From Lithospermum erythrorhizon (lineage: Eukaryota > Streptophyta > Magnoliopsida > Boraginales > Boraginaceae), in assembly GCA_019722365.1 (NCBI GenBank), contig JADFUC010001046.1, forward strand, positions 32,387 through 96,386: 64,000 bases of DNA, given 5' to 3'. The position numbers were made by a program, and so were the translations under genes. The notes under the pieces were generated by a model. It saw only the letters and a program-made list of their open reading frames with translations. It had not been told where the DNA came from and ran no database searches. Of the stretch, positions 10,901-21,917 are shown piece by piece; the first letter of the stretch is position 1, and every line of letters begins with the position of its first letter.

Positions 10901-12605
10901 ACACATACCATGCCTTCCTGAAAGAATCCATCACATTTATTATTATCTTTGCATCTGTAGCCTCTAGTACTGTACTTTCCTGAGCACCAGCTTGACCCTA
11001 GCAATAAAAGGTGATACAATCAGGTGTTACAACCTTTCAAAGTAGTAGACTAGTAGAGTGAACTAATTAATGTTTACCAATTTCATGTGCTTATGACAAG
11101 CCACATGAGAAAAATATTGTTCTTTAAAGTTTTTTTGCCTGATCACAGTGCTCCCAGCAGTTTCTACATAACTTATCAGAAAGGAACGATACAATTTAAT
11201 TGTTTTGAATTGAATGAAAAGGTATACAAAGTGACAAATGAACACAATCAAGTGCAAATCAATAAATCATTGTCCTACTATAAGGTGTTTACCCATAAAG
11301 ATTTTGTTTATGACCTAAAAGCCTTCCCAATTACAGCTTAAACAAAACATTTTTGTTACTTGCTGGAAGAACTGTCTTTATCTTTCCTAAACGCCAAATT
11401 AAAGCTAACTCTACACAGAGCTGATCGTTTAGGGTGTTTCGACCTATTAAGTACAAAAAATTTGCAACGCAGTCCACAACATTGGGATTATACACTTATT
11501 GCTATTCAAAACAAGACTTATTCTGTTAGAGGACAGGCACTTACCATATTGTTTAGTGGAATAGTCTAACTACCTCAAGAGAGAGTAGAAAAATGGGTGT
11601 TAAAACATACATGAAGGTTTAAATAAATGTTGTTGTCGTTCATCTAAGCCACTCAACCATTTAGGGTTAGCTTAAATAAAGCCCAGGTCCAATATTAAGA
11701 GAGAAAATGGTTGATACTCATTTTAAAGGAAACAAACATAACAACTTCTTCATAATATTAATATCTGAACAAAAAGCAGTCTTAATACCAGACATTTAGT
11801 AATTTGGGCTAGCCACTAATTTTGATAGGTAGCAGACGGAAGAGAAAACAATTCAACTTCACAAAAATTGCATTACCTCATGTCATCTTTCTTTGGATAT
11901 AAAATTAAGGCACGAACTGTTTCATCTCCTCAAATATAAGAACCAGTATCAAACACAGCTAAAACAGAACATTTAGAAAGTCAATAAGAGAGCTGAAGAA
12001 AATAATGACTGCGGTGGCTCTGTGATTGATAATGGAAATAAATAGGATAAATCCAGTTGCAGGCCTTAGTTCGCTGTCAAATTGTGTGAGCGCAAGAAAC
12101 CCATGTTGCTCAGAAAAGGATGAGAAGAAAAGATTAATTATGTGAAATAATTTCAGAAAGTAATGGCTTTCAGTGCAAGTGAATATTAACAGCACAAGTT
12201 GTCTAAACACTGGGACTACAACAAATAGCCATAACAGCCAACTCAGAAGGAATTTGATTTTAAAAGTTTATGACCAATAGTTTATCAACTTCCTCAATCT
12301 TATTGTACATTAGAATGCAGTGTAAAGATGTGAAATATAGCTAAAATATGGAAATGGTCATAATTTATGCAGAATTATTTAAGTAAGGCATTCAGCAAAG
12401 AAGTAGTAATTATTCCCTTAAGCAATTAACCGCAACCAGTCATATGGCAAAGCAATTTCATAGTAACGCACTTACATACCTGAAAAGTTCTCAGCAATCT
12501 CCTTAAGGTCAACATCACCTTGAATACCCTGTAGTATTAAATTAACAAGATTTGCCATCTGAGCGCATAAAACTAATTGTTTACTGATGCACATATCTCT
12601 GCTAT
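7985..12605 (-). pseudogene. ASHR1-type SET-domain protein, decayed multi-exon pseudogene
   Basis: Collinear exon remnants of a SET-domain protein of the plant ASHR1 (SMYD-like) family, on the minus strand: 12480-12605 (AQMANLVNLILQ and DLKEIAENFS); about 11985-12090 (SELRP, SIINH); about 11084-11200 (ISYVETAGSTVIRQKNFKEQY); 10913-10996 (a GYRCKD-type cysteine stretch, frameshifted); about 10655-10796 (GFICQHCGLLRDTEEI); 10391-10490 (YKQVERLQ, HLFSI, LMRTRESLLK); about 9985-10045 (ELQDWKEALSYCRL); about 7985-8105 (ITHGTSTPFWAKELLAKLEE, ending in a frameshift). The MYND zinc finger and the N-terminal exons are absent upstream. In the SET motif INHS the Ser is Arg and the following Cys is lost. 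Introns are retained, so this is a decayed gene or duplicate, not a retrocopy. Family members are annotated as probable lysine methyltransferases; this copy cannot be active. Confidence 0.82.
9643..9868 (-). mobile_element. tRNA-derived SINE with 15-bp target-site duplication
   Basis: A 226-bp insertion flanked by perfect direct repeats CATATTCCGGTGTTT at 9628-9642 and 9869-9883. Read on the minus strand it begins with a tRNA-like head: box A as TAGCTCAATCGG near 9855-9844 and box B as GGGTTCGACTCTC near 9796-9784, the two RNA polymerase III promoter elements of plant SINEs. Length, long target-site duplication and the promoter pair all fit a SINE. There is no long poly(A); the 3-prime end is short and T-rich. 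It lies in an intron of the ASHR1-like pseudogene. The identical duplications suggest a relatively recent insertion. The family is not identified. Confidence 0.85.
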
Positions 12606-15600
12606 CTAAATCATCAAGAAAACAGACAAGTATGGTTGAATGCAAGAAAGGTAAAAGAATAGATGATATATATAGCTTTTTCTTGAGTCGAGACCTAAAC
12701 TTGGCCCAATCACGGAATATGAAACTTAGGGATTTGGTAACAAAGGTCACAATCACGAGTGAAAGCAGGGTACCATGACCCCAACAGATTACTTATAAAC
12801 AACAACACCTCTATACTCATAGTACAATACAATTATTCTCCAATTCCTTTATTTACTACTAGTACTTTTACTAAATACACATATTAACTCGATCATTTCA
12901 ACTGCTCATAATGTCAGCCGGGTCATCAGTGCTTTCAAAAGGTATGTAATCAATCTTCGACTCTCATGGGGACTCGCTGCACTATTTAACCCTTCCAAAT
13001 GTGGATCTATGACGCGTCTCAAACTGTATCTGAAGATGGCTTCAATTAAATTTACCCATATACTGAAAAGTCCAAGCTCCGTGAATACTAGAATAGAGAA
13101 TCTTGGCTGAATCGCTAATCCTCCTAATACAAGGATCAATATCAATAGAGTTTGATTAAAGGAAAGAAAGGTTACAAAGGATACTTATAGATACTAATGC
13201 CTTGGACGAGATTGTAGTTGTTGTGTTGCAGTAGTGGGGAGTAACTCATTGTTGGGCATGTTAGTTTTTAAATTCAGCATTCTGTAACATATCCAATTGA
13301 TCAAACATACAGTTTTGCCTTTAGTGATGTTTTATAAGCATTGATACTTAGAAATGCAAATATGCAATATACAAACTAATTTAGAAAGTAAAGTATATAT
13401 CTTTAATAGTAAAAGTATTTATTTAGGATTAGAAGGTATATGAAAGTGAGGAGTATTGATGAATATAGACCTTTTAAGGTTGTGTTTGTTCTTTAAATAG
13501 AGTTTGAGTATCATGTATAGAAGGTGTAAGCAATTGAGGCGGTTGGTGTCCATTGCTCCATTAAACACTTTGCATTCCTCTTATGCAACTTCCAATAGCT
13601 TTCATTAATAACAGGAAAGCTTTTTTGAAGTAGAAGAGTAAAATGATGAAAGCATGTAGCAAAATGTTCCGGCAAGTGGTGGTTCAATAATATTTAATTT
13701 GCAATTTGAATGTTTTGAGAGATTGTTAGAAGTAGAATCGTGATGCCAGTTTTATAACAAAGATAGGGTTGTTGAGTTATTATAACCTCTCCTGCGTTAA
13801 AACCAATAGTGTATTAAGTAAAAGTACGACAACTAGAGTAATCATGAGGAGAAGGAGATATTGGAACCTGGAAAGAAGTCACGTGAGGCCAAGAGAGAGC
13901 GTCCTTTTTCAGGGAGAGTGGAAGCAGTAACACCATGTTTTAACAAACACCAAGCCTCCATCGCCACCCGGAAGGACCAAATATTGTTTGCTACTTGCCT
14001 ACTTGTAGTATTTTATCAACTGTATTTTAGATATTAAGCCCATAACTCTTATCACAACGTTTCCATAAACAGAATGTTGCATTTGTTATTTCAAATAATG
14101 CAGCATTCTTTATAAGGATACGTAAGCAAAAGAATTCATTCAAACCTAATAGCACCGAGCTAAGGATAAGCTGTGACAATGGAAGTATGTAATAAGGCTC
14201 GACAAGATACCTAGAGACAATATGAATAGCACTAAGAGACTAAAACTAATGCTTCAATGATATGCAATTGTAGTCAAAGGCTTATTTAGCAATATAGGTG
14301 AATGCAAAGGATGTTTGTTATGGTTATCGTGAACATGAGAATGCATAGAGGGTTTCAGTGTTGCAGTCCGTGAAACATGTATTCTGACAAAACGGGTTTT
14401 ATTTCTACACCGTGTGATGTATTTAGTACAGGAATTAAAATTCAGAAGTGAAAAATTAAAAGTAAAGCACATTGCTAGAGATGCAGATTATCAGACAACA
14501 TTGGCTTCCTAGTAATGCAAGTCCAATGGTTTGATCAATTTCCAATACACAATAAAGTTTCAATCCGAAATACTACAACTCCCAACGATAGAATCAAACA
14601 AATCCAATTGAGATAATAATATAACAAACAAAAAAATACTAGTAAATTCGAAATTAATCGAATTGAAATAATAATATAAAATTAAATATAATCATATATT
14701 AGAAATAATAAATTTCAAATACAGATTGTAGAGAGAAACAATGAATTCAAGAAAAGCAATGGAGATGTGGGGTTGTCTGATTTTCTGGAGAAAATATTTG
14801 AAGGATGACAAAATTAATTATTTGAGAAATAAAGTTAGGTGTTTTATTAAGTAACAAAGAGGCCGTTTTATTGAACTTTTAACTTCCAAAGCGCTAAGAT
14901 GGTTAAAATCTGCTGTGTAGTGAAATGGAGTACTGACTAGATCCAATATATACACAATATCCAAATAATGCTTTTTCAAGATCAAAATTACTATTTTACC
15001 CTCGGGAAGATAATTTCAGAATTACTACACTTACAAATAACAGGGCAATAGTTTATTTCACCCCAAAACAAGATCAAGCAGGCGTGATAATAGTCTGACT
15101 CACTCAAGTAAGACAACAAGCTCCAAGCAAGTAGATTAGGCTCCAGCTTGGATTTTACACAATGAAAGGCCAGTCAGTTAAGTTCCCTTGATCTCAGACC
15201 CCTTTAATACCGCTAATTGTGCTAGTTTCGCTAGTCTAATCTGGCCAATACTGAGTTCCAAAGAAGTTTTGGCTAAAATCAGGTTTATTTTGTCGATAAT
15301 ATTTGTCGAATTATACATCGATATTTGGTAGACTTGATGCCCTGAGGACATATTTTATTAAGGTGATTTTGCCAAATTGGTTTAGGAATTTAGTTGTCTG
15401 TGAATGGATTCTAGAGTTGATTTTGCTCCAGTTCTGAAAATTGTGATTCAGTAGTAATATCGTATGTATATACCCAAATATTTTCAAAAGCACGTATTTC
15501 CTAAAAGGCATAATCGAGTTTGACTATTTGTGTGAGTAGATGACTAAAGACGATTTTTGATTTAAAGTTTTATCCGTTGTCCGTAATGTTAGACTATATG

Positions 15601-18600
15601 ACAAACCTGTATGCTTAATAAGGTTTAAGAAGGTCATCGGCTTCGACTTTTTAAAAACTTACTTAATCGATTTCACCTTAAATAAACACTTTAGTCAATT
15701 GAAACACAATTAACCATATGCCAAAGTTTCTAAACTCCTCAAATGAATGCTAGATTAAAGGTAAAATAATTAAAACGATCTACCGATCATTATGTGCAAT
15801 AAACATCAAAAACTCACATTGATTAATATTAACATAAAGTTCATTCATGTGTAATATTGATCAATCCTAGTTAAATCTATTTAATATATTCCAATTCTAA
15901 TACAAAGATATAGCGAAGTTTAACATTCTTGATAAAGTTTAATTATGATTTGATCGTTAATACAACAATTAAGTTCATTGATCAAATCAAACTATCCTAA
16001 TCATGAATATAAATTACAAACCAACATAGGATATTCAATCTGTCTGGATTAAATTGTCCTATCAATACTAAGTTAATTCACTATTTATTATTCAAATTAG
16101 TGCATAAACTAGTATATAATCGAATCCTCAGCAATACTAGCATACATATCAATATAAACTAGAAAGCAAAGAGTGTGGATGTAAGACCACTAGATGATTA
16201 TTTCAAAAAGTTGCGGCTCAAACCAACTTCATGTCTCTTAGCCCTTTGCTAAGAACCCAAGCCGCAAGAAAGGATTTCAACTCTTATACTAAGAACCCAA
16301 GGAATCCTCTCTGATTTCACTCCTAATGTCGGGAGATGTAAACTTCACTCGCTCGAAAGCACTCTATATCCTATTGCTGTTAATTAGCCTCAACACTACG
16401 GAAGCATTTCCCCGACATCTATAGCTCGAGTAAACCTCACAACACTGACCTCAAGTCTCTAAAGATTTAAGAACAAATCATAACTTAACGGATATCTCTT
16501 TATAGATTTGTGAGATTGATTATTTTTATCCTAATCTAAAATGCTCCCGAGCTAATGACCATAATTTAAGAACATTTATAACTCCTTACATCGAGTAGAT
16601 ATGAATCAGTTTCACAACTTCTTTGTCGAAGAGATCCGAAATCAAGCACTTTGAACTCCTCTCATTTGAGCACTTTATCATTATCCTTGATCAAGCTAAC
16701 GTCATTTGAAAGTTTGTGCACAAACCAAACTTACTCTCTTGATAATCAAATTGAAGCTCACATATTTGGAGAGATTTGCATTTAAAGACGAGAAATAAAA
16801 TCTTGGAAGACGATTGCCCAAAATGGTGGAATAGTCGTGTTAAGATGAAAGATCGGGGGATTTATAATTACAAAACGGAGCTCAAACGGTAAAAAACGCT
16901 AGTTTTCTGGGTTAAGATCGACCTAGTCCGACTAGCCGTCCCGACAAGTCCCGACCTCCCAACCTCTAGTGTCATAGGAAAGTTCGGGACTTGCTCAGAG
17001 CAACACTTCTCCTCTCACATCTCCCGACATCGAGTTTTCAGCACACTAATAAAATGAGTTTCAAACCATTTTGAACAATTGCTCATTTCAACTCCGATTT
17101 TGACAATTCAAACGCTTTAAACTTTTCAAATCTTTTAATAATATGGATCAAACCCCAGTTATATAAATATTAATATTTTCAATATATTTTCTTTTGACAA
17201 AGTATTCTTAAATTTTTTGAAATACTTAACTTCTTTTTGTCGTCAAAATGATTTGAAAAATATTCTCATAAGTCAGCTCAATCAAAGATCGCGAGTAGCA
17301 AAGTTGGATTCAAGCCATAACTTTTACCTATGCTTCAGATTAAATCCAATACTGCCTTCCGAATCTTGATTATTATTCGTTAGCTCTTCTACTTGGTCAT
17401 AGATGAACGATCTTCTATTCTTCATACCCAAATAGCTCTGGCCCTTTCATAATCGTGCATATGTGCTGCTAAGCATGAAGAAAGGTTTCTAGATTTTAAA
17501 TTCTTATACTTAGTCTCTATACTTTAAATAAGGCTGATAAAATAATATTTTACCGCGATAAATATTTCAACGATATTTTATAGTAATATAAATACTAATT
17601 ATATATCAGAATTTAAAAATTAGAAGCAGTAGAAAGTCAAAGAATATCAAAATTAAAATAAGAGTTGCGAATCGCCCAATTATAATATGGTATTTGCCTA
17701 AAAATTAAAATAATTAAGCGAATAACCTCAATAATCAAATAAATTAATAAAAGTATACCCAATGGGCCCTAAGAAAAGAATTTTAAGACAAACGTTGTCA
17801 GGCTAAGAAAGTCAACCTGAAGTCTTGTAATAATAATTGGCTGTGGCCTAAAGGTTCCTACTTGATAAACTTTGTACCAGTATATGACTAGTGTCGTTAT
17901 TAAACTAATTCTTTTCTCTCCAGAAAATAAATTACTCTCTTTGCAGAATAAAATGGTATACCATCATATCTCCTCTTCATCTTGTTTGATTGTGGCTCAT
18001 TTTTGAGAAATGTTTTGTTCAATATTAGTGTTGCTATTATCTTACATTTATATATATGTTCATTAGTTTTGTTCCTAGCAATGCTTAGAGTTTCTTTAAT
18101 TTATCTTGTCTTATGTTAAAAAAATTATGGCATTTACTTCAATTTCTTCTAGTGATCAAAGCTAGAATTAGGATATTAAAACGTCAATTGGGCCAATCAC
18201 GTATAATATTTAAAAGACCAATTCTCTTAAGGTCTGGGAAGCAGGAGTACTTATATATTTGGGCAATTTAACTTTTGTTATGTTTTTTTAGAGATTCACC
18301 TTAGTGTTAAATTGTCTTCATTTCATTAACGAAAAGAATGCTGGTTGTCTATTTTTTTTTAAGAATGTCTTTGTTGTTAATTGTCATAGAACTAGGGTTG
18401 TCAAATAAAGTATTACGGAGTAGCATATAAGGATATTATTTGTACTTTTTGCCAAATCAACACTGCAAAGCTGAGGCAAGGATAATAATTGTATGTAGAT
18501 TATATTCCTTTTTTTTTTTATACTCCGTATTATTTAAAGAATTCATTTTAATTGTTCTTTTAGTTTTACACCAAGTGTATAATTTAATATATTATTCCAA

Positions 18601-18650
18601 AGTATATACACTTTACAAGTCATGCACTAATCTTGTTTTGAGTTTTTAGA
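12606..18650. other. Long gene-free AT-rich region
   Basis: I see no supported gene in these 6 kb. Short frames (for example 12906-13145, 14254-14472 and 15311-15511, minus strand) show no family signature. The missing N-terminal exons of the ASHR1-like gene would belong near 12.6-15 kb on the minus strand, but no MYND-type cysteine pattern is visible there. At 16190-17060 the sequence changes character: a repeated CTAAGAACCCAAG (near 16249 and 16290) and several GTCCCGAC/GTCGGGAC-type words near 16940-17030 suggest an old repeat, not classified. Near 18410-18530 two ACGGAGTA motifs face each other about 110 bases apart. Confidence 0.4.
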
Positions 18651-19125
18651 TACCAGACTACCTCCAAAAAGATTTTCTGGCTGAGAAGAATTGCAAAATT
18701 TGAGAAGAATATCACAAGGAGAGGACTTGGACCAATGTCAAACAAGAAATCCTTTGATCCTGCACACATTGTTCTAGTTCTTTTTGCAATCTTGTTGGTC
18801 GGCTCTTGTAAGATATCCATCGATCTCCTTACTTTCATTTTCTCTATCCAGATATAATCTCCTGCCTTTTACTACCCATTTATTTTTCTAGATTTTGAAA
18901 ATGAAAGTTTCATTGTTATACGGATCATTATAGTATTTACAAGTTGCATATGTGGGAGTTCTTTAACGGTGTATCAGTATCGCCTACCAGAACTATTAAT
19001 GTTAGTATATGATTCATTCATTGCGAGTTGCAACCTAATGATCTTGATCTTTTATGGCAGTTGTATTCCAGGTTGTAAGAATGGCGATTTATGGTGGGAT
19101 TTTCTCATCACCTAAAGAAGTTTAG
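18651..19125 (+). pseudogene. RAMP4/SERP-like small ER membrane protein, start codon lost
   Basis: Two exons, 18651-18807 and 19061-19125, joined by a TT|GTAAGA donor and a GGCAG acceptor, leave one open frame of 73 codons plus TAG. The first exon carries QTTSKK and then RRIAKFEKNITRRG, the hallmark of RAMP4/SERP proteins, small tail-anchored proteins associated with the ER translocon. A hydrophobic segment spans the exon junction (HIVLVLFAILLVGS into FVFQVV). Length matches the family (about 65-70 residues). The codon where Met is expected is TAC, with an in-frame TGA shortly upstream and no ATG between. The sequence between TTSKK and RRIAKFEKN also differs from the family. A first coding exon further upstream, or use of the internal ATG (GPMSNKK), would be alternatives. 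I favour a recent pseudogene. Confidence 0.65.
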
Positions 19126-21060
19126 CTTGGACATCAACTTTGTTCAAGAATGCAATAGTGTTATATGAAGAAAAAAAAAATGTAGCATCTAACAATAAAT
19201 ATTTGAGAATTGAGTCATGAGCATACATACTATTTTGAGCTATGATTTTATTTGCCTCCTTCGGATATGCTACAAGAATATTGAATAAAACTTTTATCGT
19301 ATTGTTGTCTTATATACTTTAACAAGGGTCTTATATGGCAAAACAATATTTGGTTGAATTTGATAGTAAACCTTAAATTTTAAGAAAATTTTTATCCTAT
19401 TATCATATCTCTATTGGGGTAATATAAAATGACAAATCTAATATCTAAGGCTACAAATACTTGCCTTCAATTAAAGTAGTCAGTACTTATCATAACGTTA
19501 CACCCTTCTATGTAGGAGGGTAGAGTAGTTTCTATCTCCAATTTAATTTTTTGAAAAATAAATTTTAATAATTCAATTTATCAAAAACTATATTAATTTC
19601 TTTAGAAATTTACTTAATTTTGTCGTTTTTAAATATTTATTTATTTTAAATTCATCTACTCTATGTGTATAAAAATATTGATTCCACTTGATGTTCTCAT
19701 GTATTTGTTCGCTCTTAAAAGTTAAACAACTACTTACTAGTTACTAGAATAGACAGTCAGCTGATGACGTATTCTTAAGATCCATCATTTTAGTTGTGTT
19801 GAAATCCATTAAACCCCAGGAAGAGGCCTGAGTCTCACTGGCATTTCATTTAAAGTAGTCTAGACTGAACCGGGCTTTGTAATATTAGCCCATGCTTGCA
19901 CAGCAGCTCGACCCTGATCAGTTGTCATGTCTAACTATTACAGGCCTCGGCTCACCCGCCCTGCTCCTGGGCCACTTGTGGATATTGTTAATATGTTTGT
20001 TTGCCTATTTGACGATGCCTCCGAGAGAGTAGCATTTTTGCTCATTAAAGTTGTCTATTAATTAAAATACAAATTATACCATTTTATATATAATTTTTTC
20101 GTGGCATATTTGCTATCACGACCATTTTATAAAAAAATCATTAATATCAATTATATGTTTTATTTTTACAGAATTGCATTTCAATTTGTTCAAACGAATT
20201 TTACATGTATTCTAAGGTGCATAGGTTAACGGTATACTTTTATTTGAATTTTTTCAATCAGGAACATCTGTGAATGATACATTTTGTGTTCATTTTTATA
20301 TTGAAATTGGGTACATGTAAAGACTAATGAACATTATTGAACGTATCATTAATGAACCGTAACCATTTTCTCAGAGAGAAGTCCCAAGTTGGATAGAAAA
20401 TTGACTTGTTAATTAACCCTTCATTACAATTATATTTTCTTAAGTTTAATTCAATCTGTGTTAAAAGCTTTCAAAAGTCTCTTCAACTCTTGATATACTA
20501 CGAGACAAATTCTCTCGATCCTTACGGTTGACTAGAACAGATGTCCTTGGAATTGACTCTCTCTGGTACGGTGATATCTCGAATTTAAGTTTGTCTTAGT
20601 GGAAATTGTTTTGGAATGTTACCCGTCAGCTTTCCTTTTATCAAGTGGCGGTCAAGGTTTATTAACCTCAAAAATCTATCAGTAATTGCATAGCTGAGTC
20701 AAGGTCAGACTCAATAATGGCGCGAAGTTGTTGACTTGGTCACCGCCATGTATTTGAAAGTGCGACAAGACTAATGTCAAGAAAGCTTATTTAAACGTGA
20801 CATGCTTAAAAAGTAAAATACGTATTATCATTTATGAAGAATGTGAGTTAATTTCCCTCACACTCAAATACTTAGTTGAGTGCTCACCACGTGGTGACCT
20901 CTCATTGCTTGAAGTCTCCAAATGCTTCTCCTCCCTATTGCTCTGTCTGGGGCCCAATGGTCTCACACCTCACAAGGCCATTGCCCAATAAAATTATATC
21001 AACACTTATTTATATGTTGAAAGAGTATCTATAATCCCATAATGTAACTATTGTACAAGT
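19126..21060. other. AT-rich intergenic region
   Basis: No gene supported. The small frame at 20797-20991 shows no domain. A GC-richer island at about 19800-20000 and the segment 20640-20990 look like old repeat pieces but could not be assigned. Confidence 0.35.
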
Positions 21061-21063
21061 TAA

Positions 21064-21170
21064 GAATGGTATTCTAAATAAATACGGATACTCATAGAAA
21101 AAATAGTTCATGTGCTAAGAATTAATGGTATTCCCAAATAAATACGGATACTCATGGAAAATTGTTCATG
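21064..21170. repeat. Two-copy tandem duplication
   Basis: Two near-identical copies of about 48 bases, 21064-21111 and 21124-21170. Both contain AATAAATACGGATACTCAT followed a few bases later by GTTCATG. Differences are a few substitutions and a short length change. Confidence 0.8.
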
Positions 21171-21687
21171 ATCATAACATGGATGTTTTTATATTCCCAC
21201 AAATCAATATAAGATGAGTCATTTTTCAATATCATACTATTTCGTTTCATATTGAATAGATCAAGAATATAACCACAGGATGATTATATGATCACACCAA
21301 TGTCCTAGCATTAATTGCTAATTGATTTTTCATGGTACACAAAGGGCTAAGGCACATGGAATGGAGTGTACAAAAAAATGCATGCTCATGTTTATTTAGC
21401 CCTGGTTTCTTACTCGGCAATATGATACTTTTTAGTACTTTTTATTTTAAAAAATCGTCTCAGAATTTCATCATCATTACGAAGAATATTCACACACTGA
21501 CTAAATCCTAGTGGTTAATATTTATTTTTATTATTTAAAATAATCGATTCTTTTCACTACAGCGACTGATCCCGAAATCTCTTCATCATATGAGTAATAT
21601 CCGTGGCCACTGGACTAAGTGTAATCATTTTATTTGAAGTGTTGTATCCTGTTCTCTAATGTTTCTTAGTCATAAGTAATAAACAAA

Positions 21688-21917
21688 TACTTCCTCCATT
21701 TCAAATTAATTGATGTTGAATTTCAGACGTTTTCGATCGAATTACCTTTATTCACTAACCCAAAAAATATAAAATTGATATTATTAGATTTATTTTAAAA
21801 TATTTTTATAATATTTTTTTATTATAATTTTTCTATAATATATATAAGAAGCAATTAATACTCAAAATTATGTCTCAAAAGTAAGAAATTTTATTAATTT
21901 GAAATGAAAGGAGAGTA
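21688..21917. mobile_element. Stowaway-like MITE
   Basis: About 230 bp bounded by TA dinucleotides with inverted ends: CTTCCTCCATTTCAAATTAA at the left, and at the right TTAATTTGAAATGAAAGGAG, the approximate reverse complement. The CTCCCTCC-type terminus, TA target and AT-rich body without coding potential fit a Tc1/mariner-related Stowaway MITE. The termini are diverged, so it is not recent. Confidence 0.75.

Noticed and set aside
7985..12605. Possibility that the ASHR1-like gene is functional
   Set aside because: The N-terminal MYND exons are missing, several exons contain frameshifts, and the INHS motif of the SET domain is altered.
12906..13145. 79-codon minus-strand frame considered as an upstream ASHR1 exon or organellar gene
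   Set aside because: It has no MYND cysteines, no match to the ASHR1 N-terminus, and no organellar gene I recognise.
18397..18540. Facing ACGGAGTA and TACTCCGT motifs considered as a small MITE
   Set aside because: Pairing extends only about 10 bases and no target duplication is evident; the motif is dispersed elsewhere (for example near 28836 and 48512).
673..19125. Helitron-mediated capture as origin of the four gene fragments
   Set aside because: No Helitron terminus (5-prime TC, 3-prime hairpin plus CTRR) was recognised, the fragments span several kilobases with their own introns, and they differ in orientation; segmental duplication is simpler. Not excluded.
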